Assembly (NCBI GenBank): GCA_941918925.1
Contig: OW799236.1
Coordinates: 80,373,713 to 80,437,712, forward strand
DNA length: 64,000 nucleotides
DNA from: Phyto melanocephala
Lineage: Eukaryota; Arthropoda; Insecta; Diptera; Rhinophoridae
Direction: 5' to 3'
Part shown: positions 36,914 through 47,150 of the stretch, piece after piece
Position numbering within the stretch: position 1 is the stretch's first letter
Layout of the letters: each line of letters starts with the position of its first letter
Program-made: the position numbers and the translations under genes
The notes under the pieces: model-generated
Database searches by the model: none
Seen by the model: the letters and a program-made list of their open reading frames with translations, nothing else
Told to the model about the DNA's origin: nothing

Positions 36914-37003
36914 CTAAAAAATATTATAGGTTTATTAAAGGCTTATTTGACAAATTTCTGCACAATATCTGTCAAATAAGCCTTTAAAAAGCCCGAAATA
37001 TTT
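36914..37003. mobile_element. Palindromic MITE, copy 2
   Basis: The same arms as the copy at 33766 (AGGCTTATTTGACA ... TGTCAAATAAGCCT), with some decay in the outer arm. About 90 bases. Confidence 0.65.
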
Positions 37004-37611
37004 TGTATGAATGCTGCAGAAAATTTTCTATCATTTAATAATTACCAAAATTATAACAATATTTATAAAATAATCGTTTAAACTAGTAAATAAAAAGTTA
37101 AAGAGGTATAGGAGGTATTTAATAGACATAACGAAAACCCCAAGTAATTAAACATATCACGATTTTGCAAACAAAAATATATGGTAACGTTGTTGGTAAT
37201 TGTGATACTTTTATATGCCACATAATAACAATAATACCCCACTGATTAAGATGATAATAACAACGATTAAATCATTATACTGAAGAACAAAGTAAAAACA
37301 ATTTGTAGCATCAACACAACAAACAATGAGGGGAAAATGATATTACGTTATTGTAATATTACTTTGTTAAGTGCCAAAGGAAAAAATGAAGACAAAATTT
37401 CAGGCAATTTTACGAGTGCGTGTGTAAATTTTACAGTGACATGGCTACAATAAACAGGGATGGAAGTTTATGCATAATTTTAAGATTCAAAATATGCGAG
37501 TATGATTTAGGTATTATCATATTATCATAATTTTTAAATGTTTTAAACAATTTACCACAACTATTTTAAACTGTTTCAAAATTTTTGAAAATTTTCATGC
37601 AGTACGATATA
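37004..37611. other. AT-rich spacer
   Basis: No gene or repeat recognised. Confidence 0.4.
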
Positions 37612-37901
37612 CAGTGCTGTCTGGGTAGAGTGAACCCCCGATGCTATAAATACCTCGTTAGAGTGAACACCAGAATGTTAACATTGACTACTCTGTAGAG
37701 TGAACAATCATAACCCTCTATAAAGTGAACATACTTTATAGTGAGTTTTTAGGTTTGGCAAAGGAGAAAAACAGTGAAAAAGAGTAAAAAAATTAAAGAG
37801 AACATAAAATAACGGTAAAGTTACGATTCTTTTAGAGTAAGTTAACAAGTTACTCTCACAAATACGCATTCTATGAAGTGTTTATTTATTTAAGTCTACG
37901 C

Positions 37902-38489
37902 CAATGCTGTCCAAAACTCTCAATAAATTAAATGCGTCTGTATTGGATATGTTAATATTGCCCAGCAAACACAAAACTAAGCATTACAAATGTAATGAAT
38001 TTTACTTTTAAAAGCAAAATAGAAATGATGTTTAAAAAAAGTTAATAAAATTAAATACAATTTTTAATTTACAATTAAAACTTAAAAAATTAAGTGTATT
38101 TACGCATTATAAATTAAGTTTTCCAAATTTAAGGTTTCGTAACGATTTCTTATTAACAAAATATGTTTTAAATTTGAAGAACTTAATTTATTTCTTTGCT
38201 TGGAACAAATAAATTTTAAGTCGGAAGAAATTTGCATTGCATGTTACCAAAAGCATTTTTAATGACAAAACAAACATTTTTGTCTTCCAATATATTATTT
38301 TGTTTGCTGGTTTATTTTGAAATTAAATCAAAGCTGAAAAAAGCGTAAGCATCCGCACATGTGCACTAGTTAACACTCAATTAACGACTGAAATCAAACT
38401 GAAACAGAAGAGAACAAGTGTCGGTGTGAGTTTTTTTATTGTTTTTGTAGCACAATTGTGCACAGAAAATGAAGATTTGGACAGCATTG
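37902..38489. mobile_element. hAT-type element with perfect 8-bp TSD, nested in D2
   Basis: TIRs CAATGCTGTCCAAA are flanked by GTCTACGC on both sides (37894-37901 and 38490-38497). D1 supplies the empty site (AAGTCTGCGCG at the matching position). No transposase is recognisable inside. Confidence 0.85.
37961..38310. mobile_element. Possible inner inverted-repeat element
   Basis: CCAGCAAACACAAA at left and its inverse (TTTTGTTTGCTGG) at right lie within the hAT element. No clear target duplication. The ends resemble those of the 60563 element (CCCAGC). Confidence 0.35.
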
Positions 38490-38529
38490 GTCTACGCGCA
38501 TGTTTAATTAAGGTCGTGTCAATAGGTCA

Positions 38530-38805
38530 ATAGAGAACAGAGAGCCACCAAATTCTGGACAAGACTTCGTCGGCACATTTGAAATATCAGATGATGAAGG
38601 CAATGGCGAAACACCAGCAAACACAAATCCGATATCAGCTGCTGAAGTTATTAAGGTTTTTGTTAAGGGTATCGAATGGGCTGAGGCTAATACTACAAAT
38701 TTCGCGAATATACAAAATCTACATTGTCTTTGCGATCAAGCAGTGCAAATATCGGTAAACAAACCAAAAAAACAAACAACTACTACTAAGTTTTTCCAGC
38801 CATAA
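38530..38805 (+). pseudogene. C-terminal part of pogo/Tigger transposase
   Basis: An open frame of about 85 residues ends with TAA. It includes FVGTFEISDDEGNGETP, AAEVIKVFVKGIEWAEAN and QNLHCLCDQAVQISVN, then a Thr/Lys-rich tail ending FFQP. The acidic linker followed by helical C-terminal motif is usual for Tigger proteins. The frame is unusually intact beside the rest of the element, but the catalytic domain is gone. Confidence 0.6.
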
Positions 38806-40057
38806 ATTTAAACTTTAGTATTACATGGAAATAAATAAAATTTATAACCATTCAAAATAAATAAATAAGTTTTTTAAATAAAAAAAAATCAACCTTGATT
38901 TAGTGAACAACTTGGGTATAGTAAAATCGCTCTGCAGAAATTAGTTCACTCTACCCAGATAGCACTGTAATATCTTGTGAATACGCTAATTTTATTGTTT
39001 AATGTACTGTTAACAAAATACGTTTTTTTTAGTTGAGTGATAATTTGAACTTTTTTTTTTTGTTTTTTGTAACAATACCAAAATCATCTTCATAATTGCA
39101 TTTTGTAAACAACAGATAAATAACTGCAATTTCAAAAAAGTTTATGATCCATAAACAGTTAACTTCACGGACTTTGCAAAAGTCGTTATTTGTAAGATCC
39201 CTGCTACTTTTAAACAATTGTATTGTCAGAACAAACTTTTTCATCTCTATAGCGTTTTTTTATTATCTTGGCTTATAAACTTTAGCTACACAATTATTAG
39301 GGCTTAATTTCATTTCATGAGAATTTTGTAACACAATGATTTTATTTAATTTTTCACTTAAACAATAAAAAACAAAACTACTTTTTTAATGCATTATATT
39401 TGCAAATTCACAGTAATATAATAAAAAAATTAACAATTTACGTACCGCATAAAATTCACATGAAAACATTTTAAGTATCTACACGGTATATTGTGTTTTT
39501 AATGCATCATGTATTTTGATATGATCAAAAATAAATCTTTTTTAAAATATTTTTTTTTTCAAAAGCCTAATGAGATTTTTTTCATTTACTTGTTGTATTT
39601 TAAATAAAAAATAACTTTAGATTTGTTTTACGTATGAATTTAGTTTATTTTCCAATGAAAAAGCTAAAATATAAATTGAACTGATAGTTAAGGTAATTAA
39701 AAAATGTTTAACAACGAATTGTTGTTTATTCGTAATGAACGTAAAATTGTTTTTAATTAAATTTATTTTATGTCTGTTTTTTTTACATACATACATATAA
39801 AAAATTAACATACATAAATATATGCATGCTTTTCAAAACTTTCCAAAAATAGGTGTAGACATAAATACATATGAATGTGAAAATTGAGTTTAATTTTAAG
39901 CTTTTTAGTGATCAAAATTGTTTTTTTTTTATTGATAGATTTTTACTTTGAAATAAATCCTCTGTATTGTATTTTTGTTTTGTAATTTTTTTGTGCCATA
40001 CAAAGTTATCATTTAAGTTATTATTATGTTTTATTTTTAACGTATTACATGTAATAA

Positions 40058-40091
40058 TTTTTTTTCTTTCTTTCTTTATTTACAGGTAAAT
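40058..40091 (+). promoter_or_regulatory. Candidate recursive splice (ratchet) site
   Basis: A 23-base pyrimidine tract with TTTCTTTCTTTCTTTATT is followed by TACAG|GTAAAT. A fused strong 3' and 5' splice site with a zero-length exon is the form of Drosophila recursive splice sites used in long introns. No coding exon flanks it. It works only if the region is transcribed on the + strand, which cannot be shown here. Confidence 0.4.
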
Positions 40092-40232
40092 TTATCACAA
40101 TTTCAACTAATGCTATTATAATTGTATGAGGTAATTTTATTCCTTTTAATAGAATGACGCATTTTAGCTTTAAGTTGAAATGTATTGAAGCTTTTGCTTA
40201 AAACTCATTGGTTTTTATTGCTAAATAAGTTT

Positions 40233-40262
40233 GTATGTATGTATGTATGTATGTATGTATGT
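40233..40262. repeat. TATG microsatellite
   Basis: Seven uninterrupted TATG units. Probably polymorphic in length. Confidence 0.85.
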
Positions 40263-40741
40263 ACATATTACAAACAATGATATATGTTAAAGAAATGAAT
40301 TCTTGGTAAAGGTTAAATGAAATAAAAAAATTATTTATTTTTTTTTTTTAAGAAAATACTTATTTTTTTAGTGAGACTATTTTTTCATAAGTTGTTTACT
40401 TTTTGTAAAAAAAATAGAAATTCGAATGTTTTTAAAAATAGTCAAGACTACCAAATGAATTATCACTATATTCTGTATAACCTAAACATAGCTGTTTAAT
40501 ATGATCATTTCATAGGCAAACGTTCTATGTTTCTGTCGACGTGAAATATCTAATAAATCACCAGTTGAGAACATAGCTGCCAGATAAAATAGGGGTAAAA
40601 TCGTCTAATTTGGGAAAAAATCGTCAAAATCGTCAAATGGTTTACTCAAATCGTCATAAAAACGTCAAAATAAATAAACGCATTTTTCAAAACAATACAT
40701 TTTTTATTTAATGCATAACTTTTTAAATCTAGAGAGACCAG

Positions 40742-41858
40742 GGGGCTGATTCTCGAAATTATATTCGAACGTGCGTGTTTTCTTACTTTTGGGATTCTCT
40801 CATTCGATATCGAGTATCGACTATCGAAATTTCTAATGATGGCATTCGATAACGAGTTACATTTCGTATGAAACCTTGCGAGTATAAACTCGTTAGCAAA
40901 AAGGCATTCGAGTTAACGTTTTAAAGTATAAAAGTGAACAGAAAAGAAAATGTAAGTTAAAATTTTATAAGTAAATTGTTATATTTCTAGGTCAAAATTA
41001 ACAAAAATAAATTTTTCTCAAAGAGATCTTTGGGGATTTTTTGGCAAAGCACACAGATTTGGCAAAAAGCCTTTTTTCGAACAGTTTGCAAGGGAAAGCG
41101 AGGGCTAACCAACTTTTGGAGCAACTAGCCGCGTATGAAGACAAAACTCTCACTTAGGTAGAGGAACAAATCTTGGCTGCTTCTGGCATAGAAGTCGCTG
41201 TTTAGGGTTTGAAGACTGCGCAAAGCTTTGGATCAGTCTTAAAAACACAAACAGAGCCAAAGTCAAACCTAAAACCTTTAGGTGATTAATTAAGTGTAAT
41301 ATCACCTGAAGATCACAATAATGACTTGCCATGCACTTATTCGTCTTTAGTCTCGGACAGTAACCATTCCTCATATATAGAAAATGATGATTTAGGAGAA
41401 TCAGTGCCAGAAAAAGAATAATTTACGGAGACATAAAAAAATAGCGTAAAGAAAAGGGAAACAAAAACTACTTTGCTTAAAAAAATTATGATGACTACAG
41501 AGAACTACCAGAAGGAGATGCTAAAAAGATTAAATTCCCTTAAACAAAAGAATGTCGAACTGAATATTTAGTTAATTGAAATGAAAAAGAAAAGGCTACA
41601 AATTAAGGAAGAGGAGCAATACTTAGACAAACAAATTAAAGAAATAGAGTTGCAAATACGAAGAAAGAAGTTAGAAACACTTAATATGTACATACAATTT
41701 TTATAGGCTTTAATTTTTTTTAGTTTCAAAAAACATGAAAAAAATAAGTTCTTTACAACACTGAACTAAAAACTCGATTAGTTTCGTATCGAGTAACATC
41801 ATTAGAAATTTGTAAGCTATCGAAATTAATTTCGATCACGAATGCGAGAATTAGCCCC
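40742..41858. mobile_element. TIR element with Myb/SANT-like gene, copy 1 (PIF/Harbinger-like)
   Basis: Ends are GGGGCTGATTCTCG and, inverted, GGGGCTAATTCTCGCATTCG. Flanks are CAG and TAG, a likely 3-bp duplication with one change. Compared with copy 2 it has a 16-bp deletion in the left TIR and a larger loss in the gene. It carries the accessory DNA-binding gene but no nuclease. Confidence 0.75.
41040..41710 (+). pseudogene. Decayed Myb/SANT-like accessory gene, copy 1
   Basis: An acceptor-like TATTTCTAG precedes LAKHTDLAKS at about 41041. Further on are QILAASGIEVAV-like and KTAQSFGSVLKTQTEPKS (about 41205-41260), an acidic segment, then a Lys/Glu-rich coiled coil (MKKKRLQIKEEEQYLDKQI at about 41580). 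Stops and frameshifts occur throughout. It lacks the GPPIKDVKIW segment kept in copy 2. Confidence 0.65.
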
Positions 41859-42089
41859 TAGTAGTTTTATTAGACGCTATTAAGTTAAGAACATGACAAA
41901 AAATAAATACAAAAAATAATAAATTGGCTTAATTTTTTGGACTATTTGACAAATAATTATAATCATTTATTGCTAAAGTTTCTACCGACTAAGGTAGCTT
42001 TAGACAAGCATAAGATGAGCACAACGCCAAAATAAACTACATCGTTTCGCTTTTTAGCCCATAAATGTATTTCTGGATTTGCAAACCAG

Positions 42090-43422
42090 GGGGCTGATTC
42101 TCGCATTCGTATACGAGCGAAATTATATTCGAACGTGCGAGTTTTCTTACTTTTGGGATTCTCTCATTCGATATCGAGTATCGACTATCGAAATTTCTAA
42201 TGATGGCATTCGATAACGAGCTACATTTCGTATGCAACCTTGCGAGTATAAACTCGTTAGAAAAAAAGCATTCGAGTTTACGTTTTAAAGTATAAAAGTG
42301 AACAGAAAAGAAAATGTAAATTAAAAATGTATGATTTTTTTTTTAAGAAATTGTTATATTTCTAGACAAAGTTAACAAAGATAAATTATTCTCAAAAAAA
42401 AATCTTTTGGGATTTTTTGGCAAAGCACACAGATTTGGCAAAAAGCCTTTTTGCGAACAGTTCACAAGGGAAAGCGAGGGAAAACCAACTTTTGGAGCAA
42501 CTAGCCGCGAAACTTAATGCTTCTGGTCCACCAATAAAAGATGTGAAAATATGGCGGAAAAAATTATTTTACTTTTAGCACTGATTTTTTTGTTTAGGTA
42601 TACGCTGATCAAAAACAATATGTAAAAAAGAAGTTTTCTGTTAATAAATCTCCACTCAAGTAGAGGAACAAATCTTGGCTGCTGCTGGCAAAGAAGTCGT
42701 TGTGCAGGGTCTGAAGACTGTTCAAAGCTTTGGATCAGTTTTAAAAACACATACAGAGCCAAAGTCAAACCTAAAACCTTTAGGTGATTAATTAAGTGTA
42801 ATAGCACCTGAAGATCACAATAATAACTTGTCACTTAACCACTCCTCATGTATAGAAGATGATGATTTAGAAGAATCAGTGCCAGAAAAAAGAATAATAT
42901 ACGAAGACATAAAAAAAGAGCGTAAAGAAAAGGGAAACAAAAACTACTTTGCTAAAAAAAATATGATAACCAAAGAGAACTAACAGAAGAAGATGCTAAA
43001 AAGATTAAATTCCCTTATAGAAATAAAAAAACAAGACCTCGAATTAAAACAAAGGAATGTCGAACTAAATATTCAGTCAATTGAAATGAAAAAGAAAAGC
43101 CTACAAATTAAGGAAGAGGAGCAATACTTAGACAAACAAATTAAAGAAATAGAGTTGCAAATACGAACAAAACAGTTAGAAACACTTAATATACGTATCG
43201 AAATGCAATAAAAATAGCAATAAATCCCTATGTACATAAAATTTTTATAGGCTTCAATTTTTTATAGTTTCAAAAAACATGAACAAAAAAATAAGTTCTT
43301 TACAACACCGAACTAAAAACTCGATTCGTTTCGTATCGAGTAACATCATTAGAAAATTGTACGCTATCGAAATTAATTTCGATACGAGTTGTATTTCGAT
43401 CACGAATGCGAGAATTAGCCCC
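42090..43422. mobile_element. TIR element with Myb/SANT-like gene, copy 2 (PIF/Harbinger-like)
   Basis: TIRs GGGGCTGATTCTCGCATTCG and, inverted, GGGGCTAATTCTCGCATTCG, with matching CAG on each side (42087-42089 and 43423-43425). A 3-bp duplication fits PIF/Harbinger, though TWA is more usual. It lies 231 bases from copy 1 in the same orientation. Confidence 0.78.
42395..43211 (+). pseudogene. Decayed Myb/SANT-like accessory gene, copy 2
   Basis: The first exon reads LAKHTDLAKSLFANSSQGKA, then LLEQLAAKLNASGPPIKDVK, the insect Myb/SANT-like (Zeste/trihelix-related) domain. A short intron seems to end in TTGTTTAG near 42598. The next part reads YADQKQYVKKKFSVNKSP, then VEEQILAAAGKEVVVQGLK after a +1 shift. 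The C-terminal 72 codons (42993-43211) are open and form a coiled coil rich in Lys, Glu and Gln. Such proteins are the second gene of PIF/Harbinger elements. Stops at about 42790 and 42982 make it non-functional. Confidence 0.7.
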
Positions 43423-44249
43423 CAGTCTTCCTTAATTTTCTTCTTCTTGTTGGTTACCTGTGAAAAACACCATTGAAATTTCATTCTAGCTACTACAAAG
43501 TTTTGTATAAAAAATGGTTGAAATTTCTACTTATAGAGGAAAATCTGTTACAATTTTCATCATCTTGGTTCTCTATTGAAAATATAATGTTTGATTTTTA
43601 AATTTTTAATGTATAGTTAAAAAGAACTTACCATTTTTTAAGTATTTAAGCTATTAATTTGTCACTAATTTTTAAATAAATTTACTTAAAGAACTAAAAT
43701 TGTTTTAAACGCGTTTCCAAATTTATATTTGTTCGTGTTGTAGGTTTCAATTGATAAAATATGGCATATACTATGTAAAAAATGTACGAAGTGGAAAAAT
43801 TATCCACACAAACACATTAAATAATAATAGATTTATCTCTTTCACTTTGTTCTATTTTTAATAACATAAAAAACCGTTACAAATTATTTTTATTTAGTTT
43901 AAGGTTGATATAAAAGAAAGTTGCAATCTTGAATTTTTAAAAATCGTCAAAAATATAACATAAATCGTCAACATGTAATTTTTAGCACGTAAAATCGTCA
44001 AAATGACGATAAATCGTCAAATCTGGCAGCTATGGTTGAGAACTGGGTAATAGTTCTCTTTAAATTAAGAAGTTTCTGGAATTATTCTAAACATGTATGA
44101 ACATTGTCTTTAACAGTGTCATAAGTTAAAAAAACATAGTTTCAACCTTAACAACCTTGACAGTTTACAGACATTTTACAATGTTTTCAATATCTTTTAA
44201 CAAAATTGCGTATTAGTGAAGGATTTTTCTATATTTTATAATTTATTTT

Positions 44250-45789
44250 TATACCCGCAACCAAAAAAATGGTGGGGGCATATTCATTTTGTCATTCCGT
44301 TTGTAACACATCGAAATATCCATTTTAGACCCCATAAAGTATATATATTCTGAATCGGGGTTTGATTTGATGACGATCTAGCTATGTCCGTCCGTCTGTC
44401 CGTCTGTTGAAAGCACGATAGAGGTCGCACCGAAAAAGCTAGGGGGCTCAAATTTTGCCAGAATCTTTCTTATAGACAAGGTTTGTTTGGTATTGAAAAT
44501 GGGCTAAATCGCAATATTAGGAAGAGAGTTATAGCTCGTAAAGCAAGAGTAGGTCGAAAAAACCGTGTCCGTCGAACATCGAATAAAATGGAATTGTGTC
44601 CAAACGCATTAACGTAGACTCATGAAACTATATATATATATATTTCCTGAGTAAAAACAATATTTTTCCCCGAAAATTATCTAAATCTATGCATTAGGAA
44701 TGGAGTTATCAATCAAAATGTACGAAAATTTATACCGCACAGTGTATTTTTCAGTATATTTAAAAACAAAAACGTCATAAAAGCAACAAAATTGGATGTA
44801 CGACTGTGAAATTTTGCACACTTTGCTTTTTGGTGAGACGCTTTTTTGTAACGGAAAATCAATGTGCCACGCCCACTTTTACGCCCACCTCCCATATAAC
44901 GTTTTACCTAAAATTCATATAATTTCTCTATTAATAAAGATTTTGGAATTACAAAGGGCTATATTGAAACCACTCAGTTGTACTCATTCACAGAAATAAC
45001 TTTGACACGCCTACTACAACGCCCACTTTTCACGTTATCTACCGTTAATGAAATTTAAAAGCTCATAAAACCGCCGAAATTAGAGGTATGATGATCAAAT
45101 TTGCTACGTATATCCTTCTAATCAATGTTATTGTTGTACCAAAAAGTTTAGGTGACACTCCCACTTTAACGCCTACCTCCCATATAACGGTTTATCTTAA
45201 ATTCATGTAATTTCTCTATTGACAAAGTTTTTGGGAAAATAAAGGACTATATTGAAATATCTAAGTTGTGTTTATTAGCAGAAACTTTATTGACACGCCT
45301 ACTTTAACGCCCACTTTCATTAAAAGACTACATTTACAAAAGCATTTTAGTAGCATATCGAAGTTATAAAGGGTGGTTAAATTTTAAGTACCGATGTTGA
45401 ATTTAAATAAAACACAAATTATTTAGGATATTATTATTTTTTCTTTTTGTAATTATAATATTTGTATGGTTCAATTATGTATTTAACAAAATATCGGCGT
45501 GAGCGTTGCTCACTTGCGTATCTTTCTACGGAGCAAATTGAGTAAGTTTGAGATTGAGAAATGTCAAATGAAATGCAGAAAACAAATTTAAGGTCTAGGT
45601 GTAGTTCACCTTCAACATGGGCCCTTAAAATTTAACCACCCTCTACAAAGAAAGTGATACATATTTTATTATAAAGAGATTATTCAATAATGATTAACAA
45701 TATTATAAATATTGTGCTTTAAATGTACACAAAATTGGTGGTGGGTATAAAAGATTCGGCACAGCCGAATATAGTGCTCTTACTTGTTG
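44250..45789 (+). mobile_element. Family B element, copy B2
   Basis: 5' hairpin TATACCCGCAACC ... GGTGGGGGCATAT, core GACCCCATAAAGTATATATA, GTCCGTCCGTCTGTCC tract, 3' hairpin ATTCGGC-ACA-GCCGAAT and CTCTTACTTGTT. Colinear with B1 but with one unit instead of an array and a smaller nested mariner. No coding. Confidence 0.78.
45371..45641 (-). mobile_element. mariner-type element nested in family B (B2 copy), deleted
   Basis: TIRs GGGTGGTTAAATTTTAAG at both ends with TA at left (45366-45368 area) and TA at right (45644). At 271 bases it has lost most of the 616 bases retained in B1. The insertion site and orientation relative to the host element match B1. Confidence 0.75.
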
Positions 45790-45902
45790 ATAATGATTAT
45801 GTTTCAAAATCCTAATTTTTTAATAATGTATTCAATATAAACAAGAGTTCCAAATCTAATAATACTCTTCCCTTACCATTATATACATAGTTATAACTAC
45901 CT

Positions 45903-47150
45903 AGTGTCGTAGTGTAACCTAGTTTTGCTTAAATTTTTTCGACAGCATCTTTGATTTTCAATTTTTACTTAATTAACTTTATTATATTGGTCAAGCCCTT
46001 TTATTTGATACCCATGTTGATGGAGTTAAGAAGCCAATTATTCGTCATTTTCTTTTAGACGCCATCTTAGATTTTACATTTTTTTACGATTTACTTTATT
46101 TTACTGTCAAGCACTTTCATTTACACCAAATATTGTAAGGATTGAAAGTAATAAATCAGGGGCAAATTACGGCATTCGAACGTGATCGAAATTTAAAAAT
46201 TCTTATTAGACCCTCTATACCTAAAGCACAGCGAACTCGATCGTTCGAGTAAAATTTCGATCGTGATCGAATGCCGTAATTTTGCCTTAGTAGTTATTAT
46301 ATTTAACCCATACATATTCGCCATATTATTTTCGACGCCATCTTGGACATTAAGTTTTTCATAGTTCGCTGTATTTTACTGGTCAAGTCATTTTAATACC
46401 AACATTGAGGGGGTACATTCTTTAATTGCTAGATTTAACCGATATAAAAGCAATTTGTACGCCATTTTGTTGTGTAGTGACATCATGGATTTTTAATATT
46501 TAGTTTATTATATTCTGATAGTCAAGCCCTTTCATTTTATATGCATATCTCTTTTAGTTGCCTAGAAGCTGAAGCAATCACTGTAGCAGTTGTTTTTTTT
46601 TTTTGTGCTTACTGAGGTTGGTGCTTACCGAGCTAAGTTTCGTATCGATTTATTTGTTTTTCTTAGCAATCATTTTTTAGCGTACGGCTTGTAATTTTGT
46701 GTTTTTGGCTTGTCCAAAATAAAATTATGAACTTTAGTAACTTGATATACTTAAAAAAACATATATTTTTTGCTTATAATTTTTCTAATTAGTGACCGAT
46801 TTTTCCAAAAAATTTTACGAATAGCACTAGAGGCATATCAAATCTATAATTAGTAACTAGCGTTTCTTTAGAATGTTCTAGGGCTACAAACTTTCTCTTT
46901 AAGAAAGTTATAGGATGATTGTGCTGAATTGCAATAGCGATTTTGTTCCGAATATTTCTAAAGGATTAATATCAGATACAGATCTGTGAAACATATGGGG
47001 GCTTCTAAAAGTTAATTTCAATTAACACAGACTGACTGATAGTGCTTAATCGACTTCCCTATTTATAAGTTTGCAGAAAATATGTACTTTATGGGGTCGG
47101 AAATTAATATTGTACATACGGATAATCAAAGCTAAATATACCATTGCCGC
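45903..47150 (-). mobile_element. Family A element, copy A7, with nested MITE
   Basis: Minus-strand body matches A4 and A8 (GACGCCATCTTAGATTTTAC, TCAAGCCCTTTTATTTGATA, and near the right edge TACTTTATGGGGTCGGAAAT). The 3' hairpin at left and the outer 5' hairpin at right are lost. A small palindromic element sits at 46159-46288. Confidence 0.65.
46159..46288. mobile_element. Small palindromic MITE in A7
   Basis: Arms GGCAAATTACGGCATTCGA and, inverted, GGCAAAATTACGGCATTCGA continue through GATCGAAATTT. The 130-bp unit interrupts A7 between tandem body units. The architecture of the ends (GGGGC ... GCATTCG) recalls the TIRs at 40742 and 42090. Confidence 0.7.

Larger units (their letters stand above)
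37612..38967 (+). mobile_element. pogo/Tigger-type element, long copy (D2), with nested hAT
   Basis: TIRs CAGTGCTGTCTGGGTAGAG and the near match at right (CAGATAGCACTG), with TA on both sides (37610-37611 and 38968-38969). It is the same family as D1 but keeps the C-terminal coding segment. A 588-bp hAT element interrupts it at 37902-38489. Confidence 0.85.
38968..40571. other. AT-rich DNA; holds a recursive-splice-like site
   Basis: No coding exon recognised. It contains the fused acceptor-donor near 40085 and a TATG microsatellite (40233-40262), each listed separately. Confidence 0.4.
40572..44034. mobile_element. hAT-type element, 3.5 kb, with perfect TIR and TSD
   Basis: Perfect 14-bp TIRs CATAGCTGCCAGAT and perfect 8-bp TSD GTTGAGAA (40564-40571 and 44035-44042). 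Subterminal zones carry many AATCGTC/TCGTCAAA motifs (about eight at left, about seven at right), like hAT transposase-binding repeats. About 2.45 kb of its length is two inserted TIR elements, leaving about 1.0 kb of its own sequence. No hAT transposase domain is recognisable, so it is non-autonomous. Confidence 0.88.
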
